From CAIXZV01 sp963697365 (GTDB taxonomy: Bacteria > Chloroflexota > Limnocylindria > Limnocylindrales > CSP1-4): 64,000 bases of DNA. The notes beneath the pieces were generated by a model that was not told the DNA's origin, did no database searches, and worked only from the letters and a program-made list of their open reading frames with translations. The stretch covers positions 62,001-126,000 of the forward strand of contig CAVONT010000016.1 in the NCBI GenBank assembly GCA_963697365.1, in the 5' to 3' direction. Of the stretch, positions 44,535 to 56,280 are shown one piece after another (the first letter of the stretch is position 1; each line of letters starts with the position of its first letter). Made by a program: the position numbers and the translations under genes.

Positions 44535-45086
44535 ATGATCGATATCCCCATCGAGGACGCGATCTTCGCGGTGGCCGCGCTCGTCGGGGGCGTGCTCCTC
44601 CTGATCACCGTCGTGTTCGACGACGTGGTGGGCGGCCTCCTCGACGGCTTCGGCGTCGACTTCGGTGGCGGGACCGTCACCCCGATCCTCCTTGGCTTCG
44701 TCGGCATGTTCGGGGCAGGGGGCCTGTTCGCCACCCAGGTCCTCGACCTGCACGGCGCGCCGGCGGCGATCATCGGCGTCGTCTCGGGCGTGGCCGGCGC
44801 CGCGTTCGCCGGCGCGTTGTTCACCTTCCTGAAGCGGAGCGAGAGCGAGGAGCCGTTCAAGATCGGCGATCTGGTCGGGGGCGACGCGTACGTGAGCGTC
44901 GCCATCCCGGCCCACCGTTACGGCAGCGTGCTGGTGAAGGCGGAAGGCCAGACGCATGAGTTCGCCGCCACCTCCGAGCGGGACATCCCCGCCGGGCGGA
45001 CGGTGCTGGTGACCGGCGTGGCCGGGACATCGGTCATCGTGCGCGATGAGGCAGAGGCCGCGCAGCAGGCGGCAGGGGAGAGCTAG
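44535..45086 (+). CDS. NfeD-like membrane protein
   Basis: 183 residues. Three hydrophobic helices (about 8-28, 45-68 and 72-95), followed by a soluble OB-fold domain (IGDLVGGDAYVSVAIPAHRYGSVLVKAEGQTHEFAATSE). This short, protease-less layout with the partner SPFH gene 2 nt downstream matches the NfeD1b/YuaF type, which works with flotillin-like proteins in membrane microdomains. Confidence 0.8.
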   Translation: MIDIPIEDAIFAVAALVGGVLLLITVVFDDVVGGLLDGFGVDFGGGTVTPILLGFVGMFGAGGLFATQVLDLHGAPAAIIGVVSGVAGAAFAGALFTFLKRSESEEPFKIGDLVGGDAYVSVAIPAHRYGSVLVKAEGQTHEFAATSERDIPAGRTVLVTGVAGTSVIVRDEAEAAQQAAGES

Positions 45087-45088
45087 TC

Positions 45089-47193
45089 GTGGACTTGTTC
45101 GACTTCGACGGCAGCATCATCGCGGTGCTGTTCCCGATCATCATCATCGTGCTGCTCGTCGCGTACGCGACGAGCAGGGTGAAGGTCGCCGGGGCGAACG
45201 AGGCACTCGTGCGCACCGGTGGGGTGTTCGGCGGTGCGCCGCGCCCAGCTCAAGGTGGTGCGTGCCGGACGCGTGATCGTCCTGCCCCTCGTGCACAAGC
45301 TGGGCCGGATCCACCTGTCCGCGCGCCAGATCAACGTCAACCTCTCCGATGCCGTGACCAAGCAGGGCATCAAGGTCGCGGTGCAGGGCGTGGCGACCGT
45401 GAAGATCGGTGGCGACGAGGAGTCGATCCGCAATGCGGCCGAACGCTTCCTCGACCACGAGGACCTGCTCGACTCGATCGTCAAGAACGTCCTCGAGGGG
45501 TCGCTGCGCTCGATCGTCGGCACCCTGACCGTCGAGGAGCTCAACTACGACCGCCAGAAGTTCCAGCAGGAGGTCCAGGGGGCGGCCAAGGCCGACCTCG
45601 CGACCTCCGGCCTCGCGATCGACAACTTCACGATCCAGGCCATCCGCGATGAGGTCGGGTACATGGACCTCATCGGCCAGCAGGAGACGGCCCGCCGCGA
45701 GCGGGACGCCCGCATGGCCAAGGCCACGGCTGACCAGGAGGCCGCGGTCCGTGAGGCCGAGTCCATGCAGATCAAGCTCAACGCCCAGCGTGACGTCTCG
45801 CTCCGCCAGGCCGAGGTCGAGGCCCTGACCGCGTCCGCCGAGGCCAAGGCCGCGCAGGCCGGTCCGCTCGCCCAGGCCGAGGCCCAGCAGGAGGTGGTCA
45901 AGCGGCAGACCGAGCTGGCCCAGCTCGAGGCCGACCGCAAGCAGAAGGAGCTCATCGCCAGCACGATCCGTCCGGCTGAGGCCGAGGCGGAGGCGCAGAT
46001 CCGCCGTGCCGAGGGCGACAAGGGGGCCCGGATCGCCAAGGCCCAGGCGGACGCGGAGAGCGTCAAGCTGGCGGGTCAGGCCGAGGCCGCCGTCCAGATC
46101 ACGAAGGGCGAGGCCCAGGCCCGGGTCACCGAGGTGAACGCCGACCGCGGTCGCCCACCAGACCACCCTCGAGGGCAACGCCGAGGCAGGCATCACGTTC
46201 ACGAAGGGCGAGGCCGAGGCGAAGGCGCTGGCTCTGCGCGCAGACGCGTACCGCCAGTTCAACGAGGCGGCCATCATCTCGACCGTCCTCTCGATGCTGC
46301 CGGAGATCGTCCGCGCCGCGGCTGAGCCGCTGGGCAAGATCGACAGCCTCACGGTGCTCTCGTCTGAAGGCGCGACCGATCTGGTCAAGACCACGACCCG
46401 CACGCTGGCCGAGGCATCCACGACGGTGAAGGGCCTGACCGGTATCGACATCCCTGATCTGATCAGTTCCGCGCTCGGCCAGACGGCCGTGCAGGCACAT
46501 CCGGCGGCGGCGGCGAAGGTCGTCAGCAAGGCGAAGGACGACGCCGACAAGGGTCCGGGCGGCCCCGGCGGCGGCTCCGGCGGGTCGGGCGGCCCCGGCG
46601 GCTCGCCGGCAGGCGGTGCACCCTCGGGTGGCCCGGCGGGTCCTGCGGCGGCGTCGGGCTCCGGACCGGCGGCATCGGCCTCCGGGCCTGCGCCATCGGC
46701 TTCGGCCAGCCCGGCTCCCGCCGTCGCGGCAGCCCCGGCACCGGCCGAGGCGACGCCGGCAGAGCGGTTCGATGCGGCTGCCAAGGCGATGGAGGACAGC
46801 CGGAGCAAGGCGAAGGCCACGGAGGCCAAGACCAGGGCGACCGGCGGGCTGACCTCTGCGATGCCGCCCATGCCGCCCGTCTCGGACCTCGCTCCGGGTG
46901 ACGCACGGCGCCTGGTGAGCGTGGCCGGCGACGCGATCGGGATCACCGAGCAGTCGACGCTCAGCGAGTCCGCCAACCGGCTCGCGGAGGAGTTGATCCG
47001 CATCCCGGGCATCGAGCGGTTCGGCGGGACGCGCCTGCGTGATCTCGAGCGGAGCGGGCCTCGCACCCTTCGCTCGCTCTGGGGCGCCGCCCGTGACGAG
47101 CTCGCAGGGCGCTACGGCGACATCACCATCGGGACGTTGCTCGACGCGTACGTGAAGGACCGCAACGACCAGCCGCCGGCCCCGCCCCGGTAG
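45089..47193 (+). CDS. SPFH/flotillin-like protein; two frame breaks
   Basis: Frame-corrected length is 700 residues. N-terminal membrane helix (VLFPIIIIVLLVAYATSRVKV), SPFH domain (about 30-210) and a long coiled coil with repeated Glu-Ala pairs (AEAEAQIRRAEGDKGARIAKAQADAES region). This is the YuaG/FloT layout. A Gly/Pro/Ser/Ala-rich linker precedes an unusual C-terminal region (LIRIPGIERFGGTRLRDLERSG), which resembles a helix-hairpin-helix segment. Extra bases at about 45240 (Ala or Pro wobble) and 46144 (Ala GCC/GCG) break the frame; the conserved coiled coil continues across both. Partner of the NfeD protein. Flotillins organise lipid domains. Confidence 0.8.
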
Positions 47194-47219
47194 CTCACCA
47201 CGTTCCTCGCAGACACGAA

Positions 47220-47245
47220 GAAGCGCGGCCTCGCGGCCGCGCTTC
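47220..47245. terminator. Bidirectional hairpin terminator
   Basis: GAAGCGCGGCC (47220-47230) pairs perfectly with GGCCGCGCTTC (47235-47245) over the tetraloop TCGC. It sits between two convergent stops (47193 and 47268). There is no T-run, as usual in very GC-rich genomes. Confidence 0.75.
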
Positions 47246-47267
47246 GTGCATTCGGGATCGCGCAGGG

Positions 47268-48432
47268 TCAGCGCAGGATCTGCACCGCGATCGCCGCCGC
47301 CAGCTCGCAGGTCGCCGGCGAGTAGAGGACGCCGTTCGGCGCCTCGGAGAAGTCGAAGCCACCGACGTCGCCCGCGATGAGGCTGACGTACGCGAGATTG
47401 CCGCCCTGCCGGACGAGGGCGCCGGTTGACCCGGTCTCCGCGATCCCGGTGCAGAACGCCTGGTCGCCGACGCCCGGGACGTCGGTGGCGTAGAAGCCAC
47501 CTGCCTCGGCCGTCGCGAGCTCCTGGTCGAAGCTGCCGCCCTCCATCAGGGCAAGGCGGCCGGTGTAGGCGCCGGAGGAGCCCGACTCGTCGACGAGCCA
47601 GCAGTCCTGCGCGTCGGCAAGGAGGCGCTTGTCCAGCAGCTGGCCGATGGTGGCGTCCACGAGCCCGCCGAGCGGCATGCCGACCGGCTGCCCGTCGAGG
47701 ACCTCGGCAAGCTCCGCATTGGAGACGCACCCGCACTCCTGCACGGAGCCATCGGTGTTGATGCCCATGTCGGAGGCGAACTTCATCCCGAGGATCGTGA
47801 TCGCGGTGAAGAAGACGACGGCCAGGATCACCAGGATGATGCCGACGATGAGGCAGGCCTTGAGGCATCCGTTCGATGACTTGGCGGGTGCCGGCTGCCA
47901 GCCGACGGGAGGACCACCCGGCGCGCCGGCGGTGCCTGGCGCGGGTGCCCAGCCCACCGGCCTGCTGGGGCGGCGGAGCGCCCCACTGGCCACCGGGGCC
48001 CGTGGACGGCGGCACCGGGGCGCCATAGCCGGGCTGCTGGGGCGGGGGAGTGCCGTAGCCCGGTGTCGGCTGCTGTGGGCCGGGCTGTGCGGCCGGGCTG
48101 CCCCAGGCCGGCTGGCCGACCGGCGGCGGGACCGGATTGGATGCCGGGGCTGCGGGTGCCGGCGCGGGTTCCAGCATGGGTTCGGGCGCGGGATCCGGCA
48201 CGACGTGCGGCGCGGGTGCCGGCGCGGGCTGGCCCCACGCGGGCGCGACTGGCTGAGTGGCGGCATCGTCGGCCTGCGTGGCCGGCCCTGGCACGACCGG
48301 CGCGGGTGCCTCGGGTGCATCAGCGGGCGGCACGAGCTCGGCCGGCCACTCACCGGGAGCTGGCTGCTGGGCGCTCGGGTTCGGCGGTTGGCCCCAACCC
48401 GGCGTTCCGGAGCCTGGGGTGTCGCTGGTCAT
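47268..48432 (-). CDS. Unknown Pro-rich single-pass membrane protein; one frame break
   Basis: Frame-corrected length is 387 residues. The first about 180 residues are Pro/Ala/Gln/Gly-rich (GQPAWGSPAAQPGPQQPTPG), followed by one membrane helix (LKACLIVGIILVILAVVFFTAITILG) and an extracytoplasmic domain of about 170 residues with paired Cys (VQECGCVSN, DAQDCWLVDES, QAFCTGIA, ATCELA). No family is recognised. The layout, Pro-rich cytoplasmic tail plus one anchor plus Cys-containing outer domain, resembles septal or secreted-interaction proteins of Actinomycetota. One extra base at about 47958 (Ala GCC/GCG) breaks the frame just before the membrane segment. Confidence 0.6.
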
Positions 48433-48565
48433 CGTGAGCCCCTCCGTCGGGATGCGATCGCATGCGGTCTAGCGCGGACCCATTGTCGTGCCTCCAGGCG
48501 TCCTGCGTCATCCCCGCCGACACCTCGGACGACCGGAGGGTTTGCGCCCGAGGTCCGTCGCGCCG

Positions 48566-48571
48566 TAGACT
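48566..48571 (+). promoter_or_regulatory. -10 element of the tRNA gene
   Basis: TAGACT, 11 nt before the first base of the mature tRNA, as expected for a short 5' leader. Confidence 0.55.
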
Positions 48572-48582
48572 CAGCGGCCGAT

Positions 48583-48657
48583 GGCTGGGTAGCTCAGCGG
48601 CAGAGCAGGCGACTCATAACCGCCCGGTCGACAGTTCAATTCTGTCCCCAGCCACCA
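48583..48657 (+). tRNA. tRNA with CAU anticodon (elongator Met, or Ile2)
   Basis: Complete cloverleaf. The acceptor GGCTGGG pairs with CCCAGCC (48647-48653), then discriminator A and an encoded CCA (48655-48657). D stem GCTC/GAGC. Anticodon loop CTCATAA with anticodon CAT. T stem GACAG/CTGTC with loop TTCAATT. The G1-C72 pair and the absence of three G-C pairs in the anticodon stem exclude the initiator. Closing pair of the anticodon stem is A-C. CAU can also be tRNA-Ile modified to lysidine, which sequence alone does not settle. Confidence 0.9.
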
Positions 48658-48674
48658 TCTCCTCGAGCATCATG

Positions 48675-48707
48675 GAACCCCCGTCCGGAGCACCGGCTCG
48701 GGGGTTC
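48675..48707 (+). terminator. Hairpin after the tRNA gene
   Basis: GAACCCCCG (48675-48683) pairs with CGGGGGTTC (48699-48707); the 15-nt loop contains a second small CCGG/CCGG stem. It starts 17 nt after the tRNA end. The rest of the gap to ftsH (48708-48899) holds only its promoter. Confidence 0.65.
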
Positions 48708-48843
48708 GTCGTGCCTGATCCCCAAGGCTGCGGAATCTCAACCGGGTCACAACCCGGACAAGGCCATCCGCGCACCGCCCGCACGCGTACTCCTGATAGC
48801 GTCGGTACAGGCGCGACCGATGGGGTCGCGCGCAACCCGACGG

Positions 48844-48849
48844 TATACT
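48844..48849 (+). promoter_or_regulatory. -10 element of ftsH
   Basis: TATACT, 50 nt before the TTG start at 48900. A GGAG lies 8 nt before that TTG. No -35 consensus is seen. Confidence 0.55.
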
Positions 48850-48899
48850 CGACGGCCACCGGCGTCCCCGCCGGCCTGTCCGACTCGGAGGCGCTCCGT

Positions 48900-50840
<1,941 letters not shown>

Positions 50841-50861
50841 CGGCGCACTCCTGACCCGATC

Positions 50862-50892
50862 GAACGGGCGGCTCCGCGAGGACCGCCCGTTC
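50862..50892 (+). terminator. ftsH terminator hairpin
   Basis: GAACGGGCGG (50862-50871) pairs with CCGCCCGTTC (50883-50892) over an 11-nt loop, 22 nt after the ftsH stop, followed by TCT. Confidence 0.7.
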
Positions 50893-50910
50893 TCTGCGCA
50901 TCGGGCGCGC

Positions 50911-50916
50911 TACGAT
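50911..50916 (+). promoter_or_regulatory. -10 element of the M20 dipeptidase gene
   Basis: TACGAT, 29 nt before the ATG at 50946. CCAGGAG lies 6 nt before that ATG. Confidence 0.45.
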
Positions 50917-50945
50917 CGGTGCACCGTCGCCCCCCAGGAGACATC

Positions 50946-52362
50946 ATGACCGACCTGCCGCCCACGTCCGACTCCGCGCCCATCGATCCACTCGTGGAGC
51001 AGGCCCTGGTCGACGCCCGCGATGCCCGCGCCGAGGCCCTCCTCGAGTTCGCGCGGATCCCCAGCATCTCCGCGCTCCCGGAGCACGCGCAGGACATGGT
51101 GTCCGCGGCCGAGTGGGTGGCGGAGCGGTTGCGGCGTGTCGGGGCGACCGAGGTCGAGGTCTGCAGGACGGACCTCCATCCCATCGTCTACGGGCGAATC
51201 CACGAAGCGCCGGACGCTCCGACCGCGCTCGTCTACTGCCACTACGACGTCCAGCCCGTGGACCCGATCGACCTGTGGGAGACGGCGCCGTTCGAGCCGT
51301 TCCTCCGGGATGGCCGGTTCGTGGGCCGGGGCGTGGCCGACGACAAGGGCCAGCTTGTCATGCACCTCTCGGCTCTCGAGGCGCTGCGCGCCGTCGGCAA
51401 GGCCCCGGCCGTCAACCTCACCTTCGTCTTCGAGGGCGAGGAGGAGTACGGCTCCGAGAGCCTCTACACCTGGATCGACGCCAACCGGGAGCGCCTCGCG
51501 GCCGACGTCGCCGTGATCAGCGACACGGGGTTCTTCGAGGGCAACGTTCCCGCGATCACGGTGGGGCTGCGCGGGATCATGTACGCGCAGATCGACGTTG
51601 TCCTGGCACCCGTGGACCTCCACTCGGGCATGTACGGCGGCACCGTGGACAACCCGGCCAATGCGCTGGCCCGGATCATCACCGCGCTCAAGGGCGCCGA
51701 TGGCCGGGTGCGTATCCCGGGCTTCTACGACGACGTGGTCGCCCTGACCGACGCCGAGCGTTCGGCGATGGCCGCGCTGCCGTTCGACGACGAGGTCTAT
51801 CGCGCGGAGATCCCGGTGCCCGGCCCTCGTCGGCGAGGCCGGCTGGACGACGCTGGAGCGCAAGACCGCCCGCCCGACGCTCGATGTGAACGGGATCTGG
51901 GGCGGCTTCCAGGGGGATGGGGCCAAGACCATCATTCCCGCCCATGCCCATGCCAAGATCTCCACCCGCCTCGTCGCAGACCAGGACCCGGCGAAGGTCT
52001 TCGAGGGGCTCAAGGCGTTCGTGGACGAGATTGCGCCTCCCGGGGTCGCCGTCACCACCACCTACATCCACGGTGGCGAGCCGAGCCTGACGCCCACGGA
52101 CCATCCGGCGACGCAGGCCGCTGCCCGCGCGATCGAGGCCGTGTACGGCACCCCGCCCGTCTACATCCGTGAGGGCGGCTCGATCCCGGTGACCGCGGCG
52201 TTCGACCACCAGCTCGGGCTGCCAGTCGTGCTGGTCGGCTTCACCCAGCCCACCTGCAATGCCCATGCCCCCAACGAGTGGTTCCTCCTCGACAACTTCG
52301 AGCAGGGGACGAGGGTGATCGTGCGGCTCTGGGACGAGCTGGGCGCCCTGCGGCGGCCATAG
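50946..52362 (+). CDS. M20-family dipeptidase; one frame break
   Basis: Frame-corrected length is 471 residues. Metal ligands and catalytic acids of the M20A/carnosinase-like type: YCHYDVQPVDP (about 99-109), GRGVADDKGQ (about 130-139), and FEGEEEYGSESL (about 160-171). Dimerisation domain segments DLHSGMYGGTVDNP and LDVNGIWGG; last ligand in FTQPTCNAHAPNEWF. One extra base at about 51832 (Pro CCC/CCG) splits the gene just before the segment ALVGEAGW. The enzyme is expected to hydrolyse dipeptides in the cytoplasm. It is unlike the AbgB-like M20 enzyme at 28229. Confidence 0.82.
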
Positions 52363-52421
52363 GTCGACTGGGCGGTCCCTGCCCGTACGGACGGGTCACA
52401 AGGACCGTCGGGGCACGGTGT

Positions 52422-52427
52422 TAGGAT
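52422..52427 (+). promoter_or_regulatory. -10 element of the DnaB-like gene
   Basis: TAGGAT, 36 nt before the GTG at 52464. GGGAGGAG lies 7-14 nt before that GTG. Confidence 0.4.
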
Positions 52428-52463
52428 TCGAGCCTCAGCGGACTCGCGGGAGGAGATCAGCAC

Positions 52464-53532
52464 GTGACGGATACCGGGGCAGCGGCGCGTCCAACCTGGC
52501 GTCTCGACGGACCCAACGGCAGTATGGCGCCTCGTTCGGCGATCGAGGTGCTGGTGGACCTCAACGAGAAGGTCACCAGCGGCAAGGTCGGGGAGTACCA
52601 GCCTGTCCCCCTCGGCTTCACGCCGCTGGACAAGACGATCGGCACCGGGCTCCGTGCGGGCGAGCTGCTGCTGATCGGCGGCGCCCAGGGCACGGGCAAG
52701 ACCACGATGGCGCTCCAGATGGCGCGCAACGTGGCGTCCGGTGGCCAGGCCAACGTCCTGTACATCTGTTTCGAGCATGACGAGCTCTATCTGCTCAACC
52801 GCCTGATCGCTGCCGAGTCGGCGCTGGCACACCTGCCCCAGAAGACGGGCGCGATCAAGATCCAGGACGTGCGCAAGGAGATCCTCGGCACCTGGATGGC
52901 GGAGGGTGGGGGAGCAGCCCAGCTCGCCGGCAACCCGCGCCTGCGCCCATCGCTCGACCGGATCGCCCGGTACGGCCAGAACCTGTTCCTGCTCCGGGGC
53001 AGCCAGACGTCGAGCACCATCGACGGCATGCGCCAGCTGATCCGCCAGCACCGCGAGCTGTCCGGCGACCGCCGGCTCGTGGTGGTCATCGACTATCTCC
53101 AGAAGGTGCCGGTCATCCCCGAGCCCCTGACTGAGACCGAGAAGGTCACGTTCGTGGTGAACGGGCTCAAGGACATCGCACTTGTCCGAGGATGTCCCGA
53201 TGATCGCGATCGTCGCGGCGGACAAGGAAGGCCTCAAGGCGTCGCGACTGCGCAACTACCACCTGCGCGGGTCGTCGGCGATCAACTACGAGGCCGACAT
53301 CATCCTCATCCTCAACGAGAAGTACCAGATCGTCGCCAAGGTCAACATCGAGTTCAACCCGTACCAGGCGCAGCGCTTCCGGGACTGGGTCATCGTCTCG
53401 GTCGAGAAGAACCGCGGTGGTCAGGATGCGGTCGACCTGGAGTTCGAGAAGCACTTCGAGTACTCGTGCTTCGACCCCAGCGGGCGCACCGTGCAGGAGA
53501 AGCTGATCGAGGAGCGGCTCTACAACGACTGA
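52464..53532 (+). CDS. DnaB-like RecA-fold ATPase without helicase N-terminal domain; one frame break
   Basis: Frame-corrected length is 355 residues. A RecA/DnaB-C core: PLGFTPLDKTIGTGLRAGELLLIGG, Walker A GAQGTGKTT (about 75-83), VLYICFEHDE with the catalytic Glu, Walker B LVVVIDYLQKV, and a C-terminal SAINYEADIILIL that matches DnaB motif 4. The N-terminal primase-interacting domain of replicative DnaB is missing, so this is not the main replication helicase; it is closer to the stand-alone DnaB-C ATPases of Chloroflexota. An extra base at about 53183 (Ala GCA/GCC or Leu CTT/CTG) breaks the frame after DIA. Role unknown. Confidence 0.75.
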
Positions 53533-53683
53533 GCCGGGCGGTTGATGCGGCCGGCGCGTGCGTTGTCGGCTGCGGTCCTCGCTCACGCACATCCGGGTGC
53601 GCTCGCTGCGGTCCTCCCCTCCGCCTTCGCGCCGGCTCGCCTGAACCGCCCGCTGGTCGACGCTGGCGATGTAGAGTCATGCC
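53533..53683. other. Intergenic region with inverted and direct repeats
   Basis: CGGGCGGTT (53535-53543) and AACCGCCCG (53644-53652) are perfect inverted repeats 100 nt apart. Between them CTGCGGTCCTC occurs twice. It may fold as a long-stem structure after the DnaB-like gene or serve as a terminator. No ORF is supportable. Confidence 0.4.
53672..53677 (+). promoter_or_regulatory. -10 element of ppa, leaderless
   Basis: TAGAGT ends 6 nt before the ATG at 53684; no ribosome-binding site is present. Confidence 0.5.
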
Positions 53684-54199
53684 ATGAGCAGCCATGCCGA
53701 GAAGTTCCCCGAGATCGTCGAGATCGTCGTCGAGATCCCGCGCGGGTCCCGCAACAAGTACGAGTTCGACGAGGAGGCCGGCGTCTTCCGACTCGACCGC
53801 GTCCTGTCCTCGGCGGTGTACTACAACTTCGACTACGGGTTCATCGAGGGCACCCGCGCCGATGACGGCGACCACACCGACGCCCTGCTGATCATCGACG
53901 AGCCCACGTTCCCCGGCTGCCGCGTCTGGGCACGCCCGGTCGGCGGCCTCGAGATGCACGACGAGATGGGCTTCGACTTCAAGACGCTCTGCGTCGCGAT
54001 CGGGGACCCGCACCAGCAGCACATCGAGCGCCTGGAGCAGATCCGCCCCCATCGCCTGGTCGAGATCGAGCAGTTCTTCAACACGTACAAGATGCTCGAG
54101 AACAAGGCAGTGGACCTCGACGGCTGGAGCGGTCGCGAGCGAGCCCACGAGGTCCTCACCCGGGACCGCGAGCGCTGGACCCTCGAGAAGGGTGGCTGA
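53684..54199 (+). CDS. ppa: Family I inorganic pyrophosphatase
   Basis: 171 residues. VEIPRGSRNKYEFD (substrate Lys), YYNFDYGFIEGT, the metal cluster DGDHTDAL (three Asp; usual form DGDPLDVL), and MHDEMGFDFKTLCVAI are the family landmarks in order. It removes pyrophosphate from biosynthetic reactions in the cytoplasm. Length is normal. The thpR gene starts within its last codons. Confidence 0.92.
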   Translation: MSSHAEKFPEIVEIVVEIPRGSRNKYEFDEEAGVFRLDRVLSSAVYYNFDYGFIEGTRADDGDHTDALLIIDEPTFPGCRVWARPVGGLEMHDEMGFDFKTLCVAIGDPHQQHIERLEQIRPHRLVEIEQFFNTYKMLENKAVDLDGWSGRERAHEVLTRDRERWTLEKGG

Positions 54200-54806
54200 A
54201 CCGGACCGGCAAGCGGAGGCATCGGAGCGCTGGTCCCGCCTGTTCGTCGGAGTCCCGCTCCCCGCTGACTCGATCGCGGCATGCCGGTCGCTGGTCGATC
54301 GGGTCCGCGCCGGACCGCTCGGGCGTGTGCCGCGCTGGGTGCGCATCGACAACCTGCACCTGACCGTCCGCTTCCTGGGCGACACGCCGCCCGATCTCGT
54401 TCCCGATGTGGCGCTGGCGGTGCACGCCGCGTTCGCCGGGGTCCGGGCATTCGACGTGCAGCTCGCCGGCGCCGGGATGTTCCCAGGCCCGCGCAAGCCG
54501 CGCACGCTGTGGCTGGGGATCGAGCAGGGGGCCGGGGAGCTGGGCGCCCTGGCGGATGCGCTCGACGCGCCGCTGGCCCCGCTTGGCTGGCCGCCCGACG
54601 ACCGTCCCTACCGGCCGCACCTGACGGTGGCCAGGCTTGACGCCTCGTCGCCCGCGCAGGGTGTGGCGCTGGCCGAGACGCTTGTCGCAGAGGCGACCGG
54701 GTGGCGCACCGGGTTCCGTGCGGATCGGGTGGTCCTGTACCGCAGCCACCTGGGCGGCGGGCCACCGCGCCACGAGCCGGTGGTCGAGGTCCCGCTGGCG
54801 GACTGA
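54192..54806 (+). CDS. thpR: RNA 2',3'-cyclic phosphodiesterase (2H family)
   Basis: 204 residues, GTG start overlapping ppa by 8 nt. Two catalytic HxT motifs: NLHLTVRFLGDTP (about 55-66) and RPHLTVARL (about 139-147). FVGVPLPADSIAACRSLVD at the start is also typical. The family opens 2',3'-cyclic phosphates on RNA ends. The usual second motif is HITLAR; here it is HLTVAR, a conservative change. Likely co-transcribed with ppa. Confidence 0.88.
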   Translation: MAEPDRQAEASERWSRLFVGVPLPADSIAACRSLVDRVRAGPLGRVPRWVRIDNLHLTVRFLGDTPPDLVPDVALAVHAAFAGVRAFDVQLAGAGMFPGPRKPRTLWLGIEQGAGELGALADALDAPLAPLGWPPDDRPYRPHLTVARLDASSPAQGVALAETLVAEATGWRTGFRADRVVLYRSHLGGGPPRHEPVVEVPLAD

Positions 54807-54838
54807 GCGTCCGCTTGCCCCCGGTCGAGGCGACACGA

Positions 54839-54844
54839 TAGGCT
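54839..54844 (+). promoter_or_regulatory. -10-like element of trpB
   Basis: TAGGCT, 42 nt before the ATG at 54887, with the ribosome-binding site GGGAGGTCGATC in front of that ATG. Confidence 0.35.
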
Positions 54845-54886
54845 CGCGCGACCACGCCGCACGCAGCTCCCGGGAGGTCGATCCTG

Positions 54887-56279
54887 ATGGCCAACGTCGT
54901 CCAGCGCCGGACCAAGTTCCTTCTCGATGAGGATCGCATTCCGCGCGCCTGGTACAACATCATGGCCGATCTCTCCCCAAGGGGATCATGCCCTCGCCGC
55001 CACTCCACCCGGGCACGGGCCAGCCGATCGGCCCCGACGACCTGGCGCCGCTGTTCCCGATGGCGCTGATCCTCCAGGAGGTCAGCACCGACCGCGAGAT
55101 CGAGATCCCGGACCCGGTCCGCGAGGCATATGCGCTGTACCGGCCGTCGCCGCTGTACCGGGCCCACCGGCTCGAGGCCGCGCTCGACACACCCGCCCAC
55201 ATCTACTACAAGTACGAGGGCGTCAGCCCGGCGGGCAGCCACAAGCCGAACACCGCGGTCGCCCAGGCGTTCTTCAACAAGCAGGAGGGCGTCAAGCGTC
55301 TCGCGACCGAGACCGGCGCCGGGCAGTGGGGCAGCGCGCTGGCCTTCGCGGGCGCCGCTCTTCGGGCTCGAGGTCAAGGTCTACATGGTCCGCGCCAGCT
55401 ACGACCAGAAGCCGTACCGCCGGATGCTCATGGAGACCTACGGCGCCGAGGTCGTGGCCAGCCCGAGCCCGACGACCAACTACGGGCGCAAGCGTCCTCG
55501 CCGAGACGCCCGACACCCCGGGTTCGCTGGGCATCGCCATCAGCGAGGCCGTCGAGGACGCAGCGACCCGCGACGACACGAAGTACGCGCTCGGCTCGGT
55601 GCTCAACCACGTGCTCCTGCACCAGACGGTCATCGGCCAGGAGGCGATCGAGCAGATGGCGATGGCCGGCGAGGAGCCGGACGTCGTCATCGGCTGCGCC
55701 GGCGGCGGCTCCAACTTCGCCGGCCTGACGTTCCCGTGCGTCGGGCCGGCAGCTCCGCGGCGAGGGCAAGCTACCGCGTGATCGCGGTCGAGCCCGAGGC
55801 GGCGCCGTCGCTGACCCGCGGCGTCTACGCCTACGACTTCGGCGACACCGGGCACGATGACCCCGCTCGTGAAGATGCACACCCTGGGCTCCGACTTCAT
55901 CCCGGAGCCCATCCACGCCGGCGGCCTGCGCTACCACGGCATGTCGCCGCTCGTGTCGCTGCTCAAGGAGGACGGGCCTCATCGAGGCGCGCGAGCGTCC
56001 ACCAGCGCGCCTGCTTCGAGGCCGGCGTCCAGTTCGCCCGCGCCGAGGGGATCCTCCCGGCGCCCGAGCCGACCCACGCGATCAAGGTCGCGATCGACGA
56101 GGCGCTCGCGGCCCGGGAGGCCGGCGAGGAGCGGGTGATCCTGTTCAACCTGTGCGGCCACGGCCACTTCGACCTGTCGGCCTACGAGCGGTACCTCGCA
56201 GGGCGCGCTCGAGGACTACGAGTACCCGGCCGAGACGGTCCAGGCGGCGCTGGCGGGCCTGCCGCAGGTCGCGCAGTAG
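54887..56279 (+). CDS. trpB: Tryptophan synthase beta-like protein (TrpB2 type); nine frame breaks
   Basis: Frame-corrected length is 460 residues. Start FLLDEDRIPRAWYNIMAD; PLP-lysine segment SPAGSHKPNTAVAQAFF; phosphate loop CAGGGSNFAGL; AYDFGDT, LVKMHTLGSDFIPEPIHAGGLRYHG and FNLCGHGHFDLSAYERYL. All are TrpB2 signatures. Extra bases at about 55351, 55490, 55744, 55773, 55856, 55978, 55990 and 56205, and two at about 54976, break the frame, yet no stop or loss of conserved residues occurs in the correct register. It converts indole and serine to tryptophan; no trpA neighbour, as is common for TrpB2. Probably an intact protein in a poorly resolved consensus, but pseudogene is possible. Confidence 0.8.
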
Positions 56280-56280
56280 G

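Noticed and set aside
43676..44905. Upstream extension of the mrfA reading frame on the minus strand, which stays open to 44905.
   Set aside because: It lies antisense to the ftsB-like and nfeD genes, contains low-complexity residues only, and would precede the TAGACT -10. The open frame is due to high GC.
48583..48657. Initiator tRNA-fMet.
   Set aside because: The first pair of the acceptor is G-C rather than a mismatch, and the anticodon stem lacks the three consecutive G-C pairs of initiators.
48708..48899. A coding extension of ftsH upstream of TTG 48900, since the frame remains open to beyond the tRNA.
   Set aside because: It would overlap the tRNA gene, its terminator and the TATACT promoter.
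54887..56279. Programmed +1 frameshifting or a recoding system that would read trpB and other genes through many extra bases.
   Set aside because: There is no common slippery heptamer, stop codon or stimulatory structure at the sites. Nine shifts in one enzyme would give almost no product by known mechanisms. Doubling of synonymous wobble bases is explained more simply by merged strain alleles.
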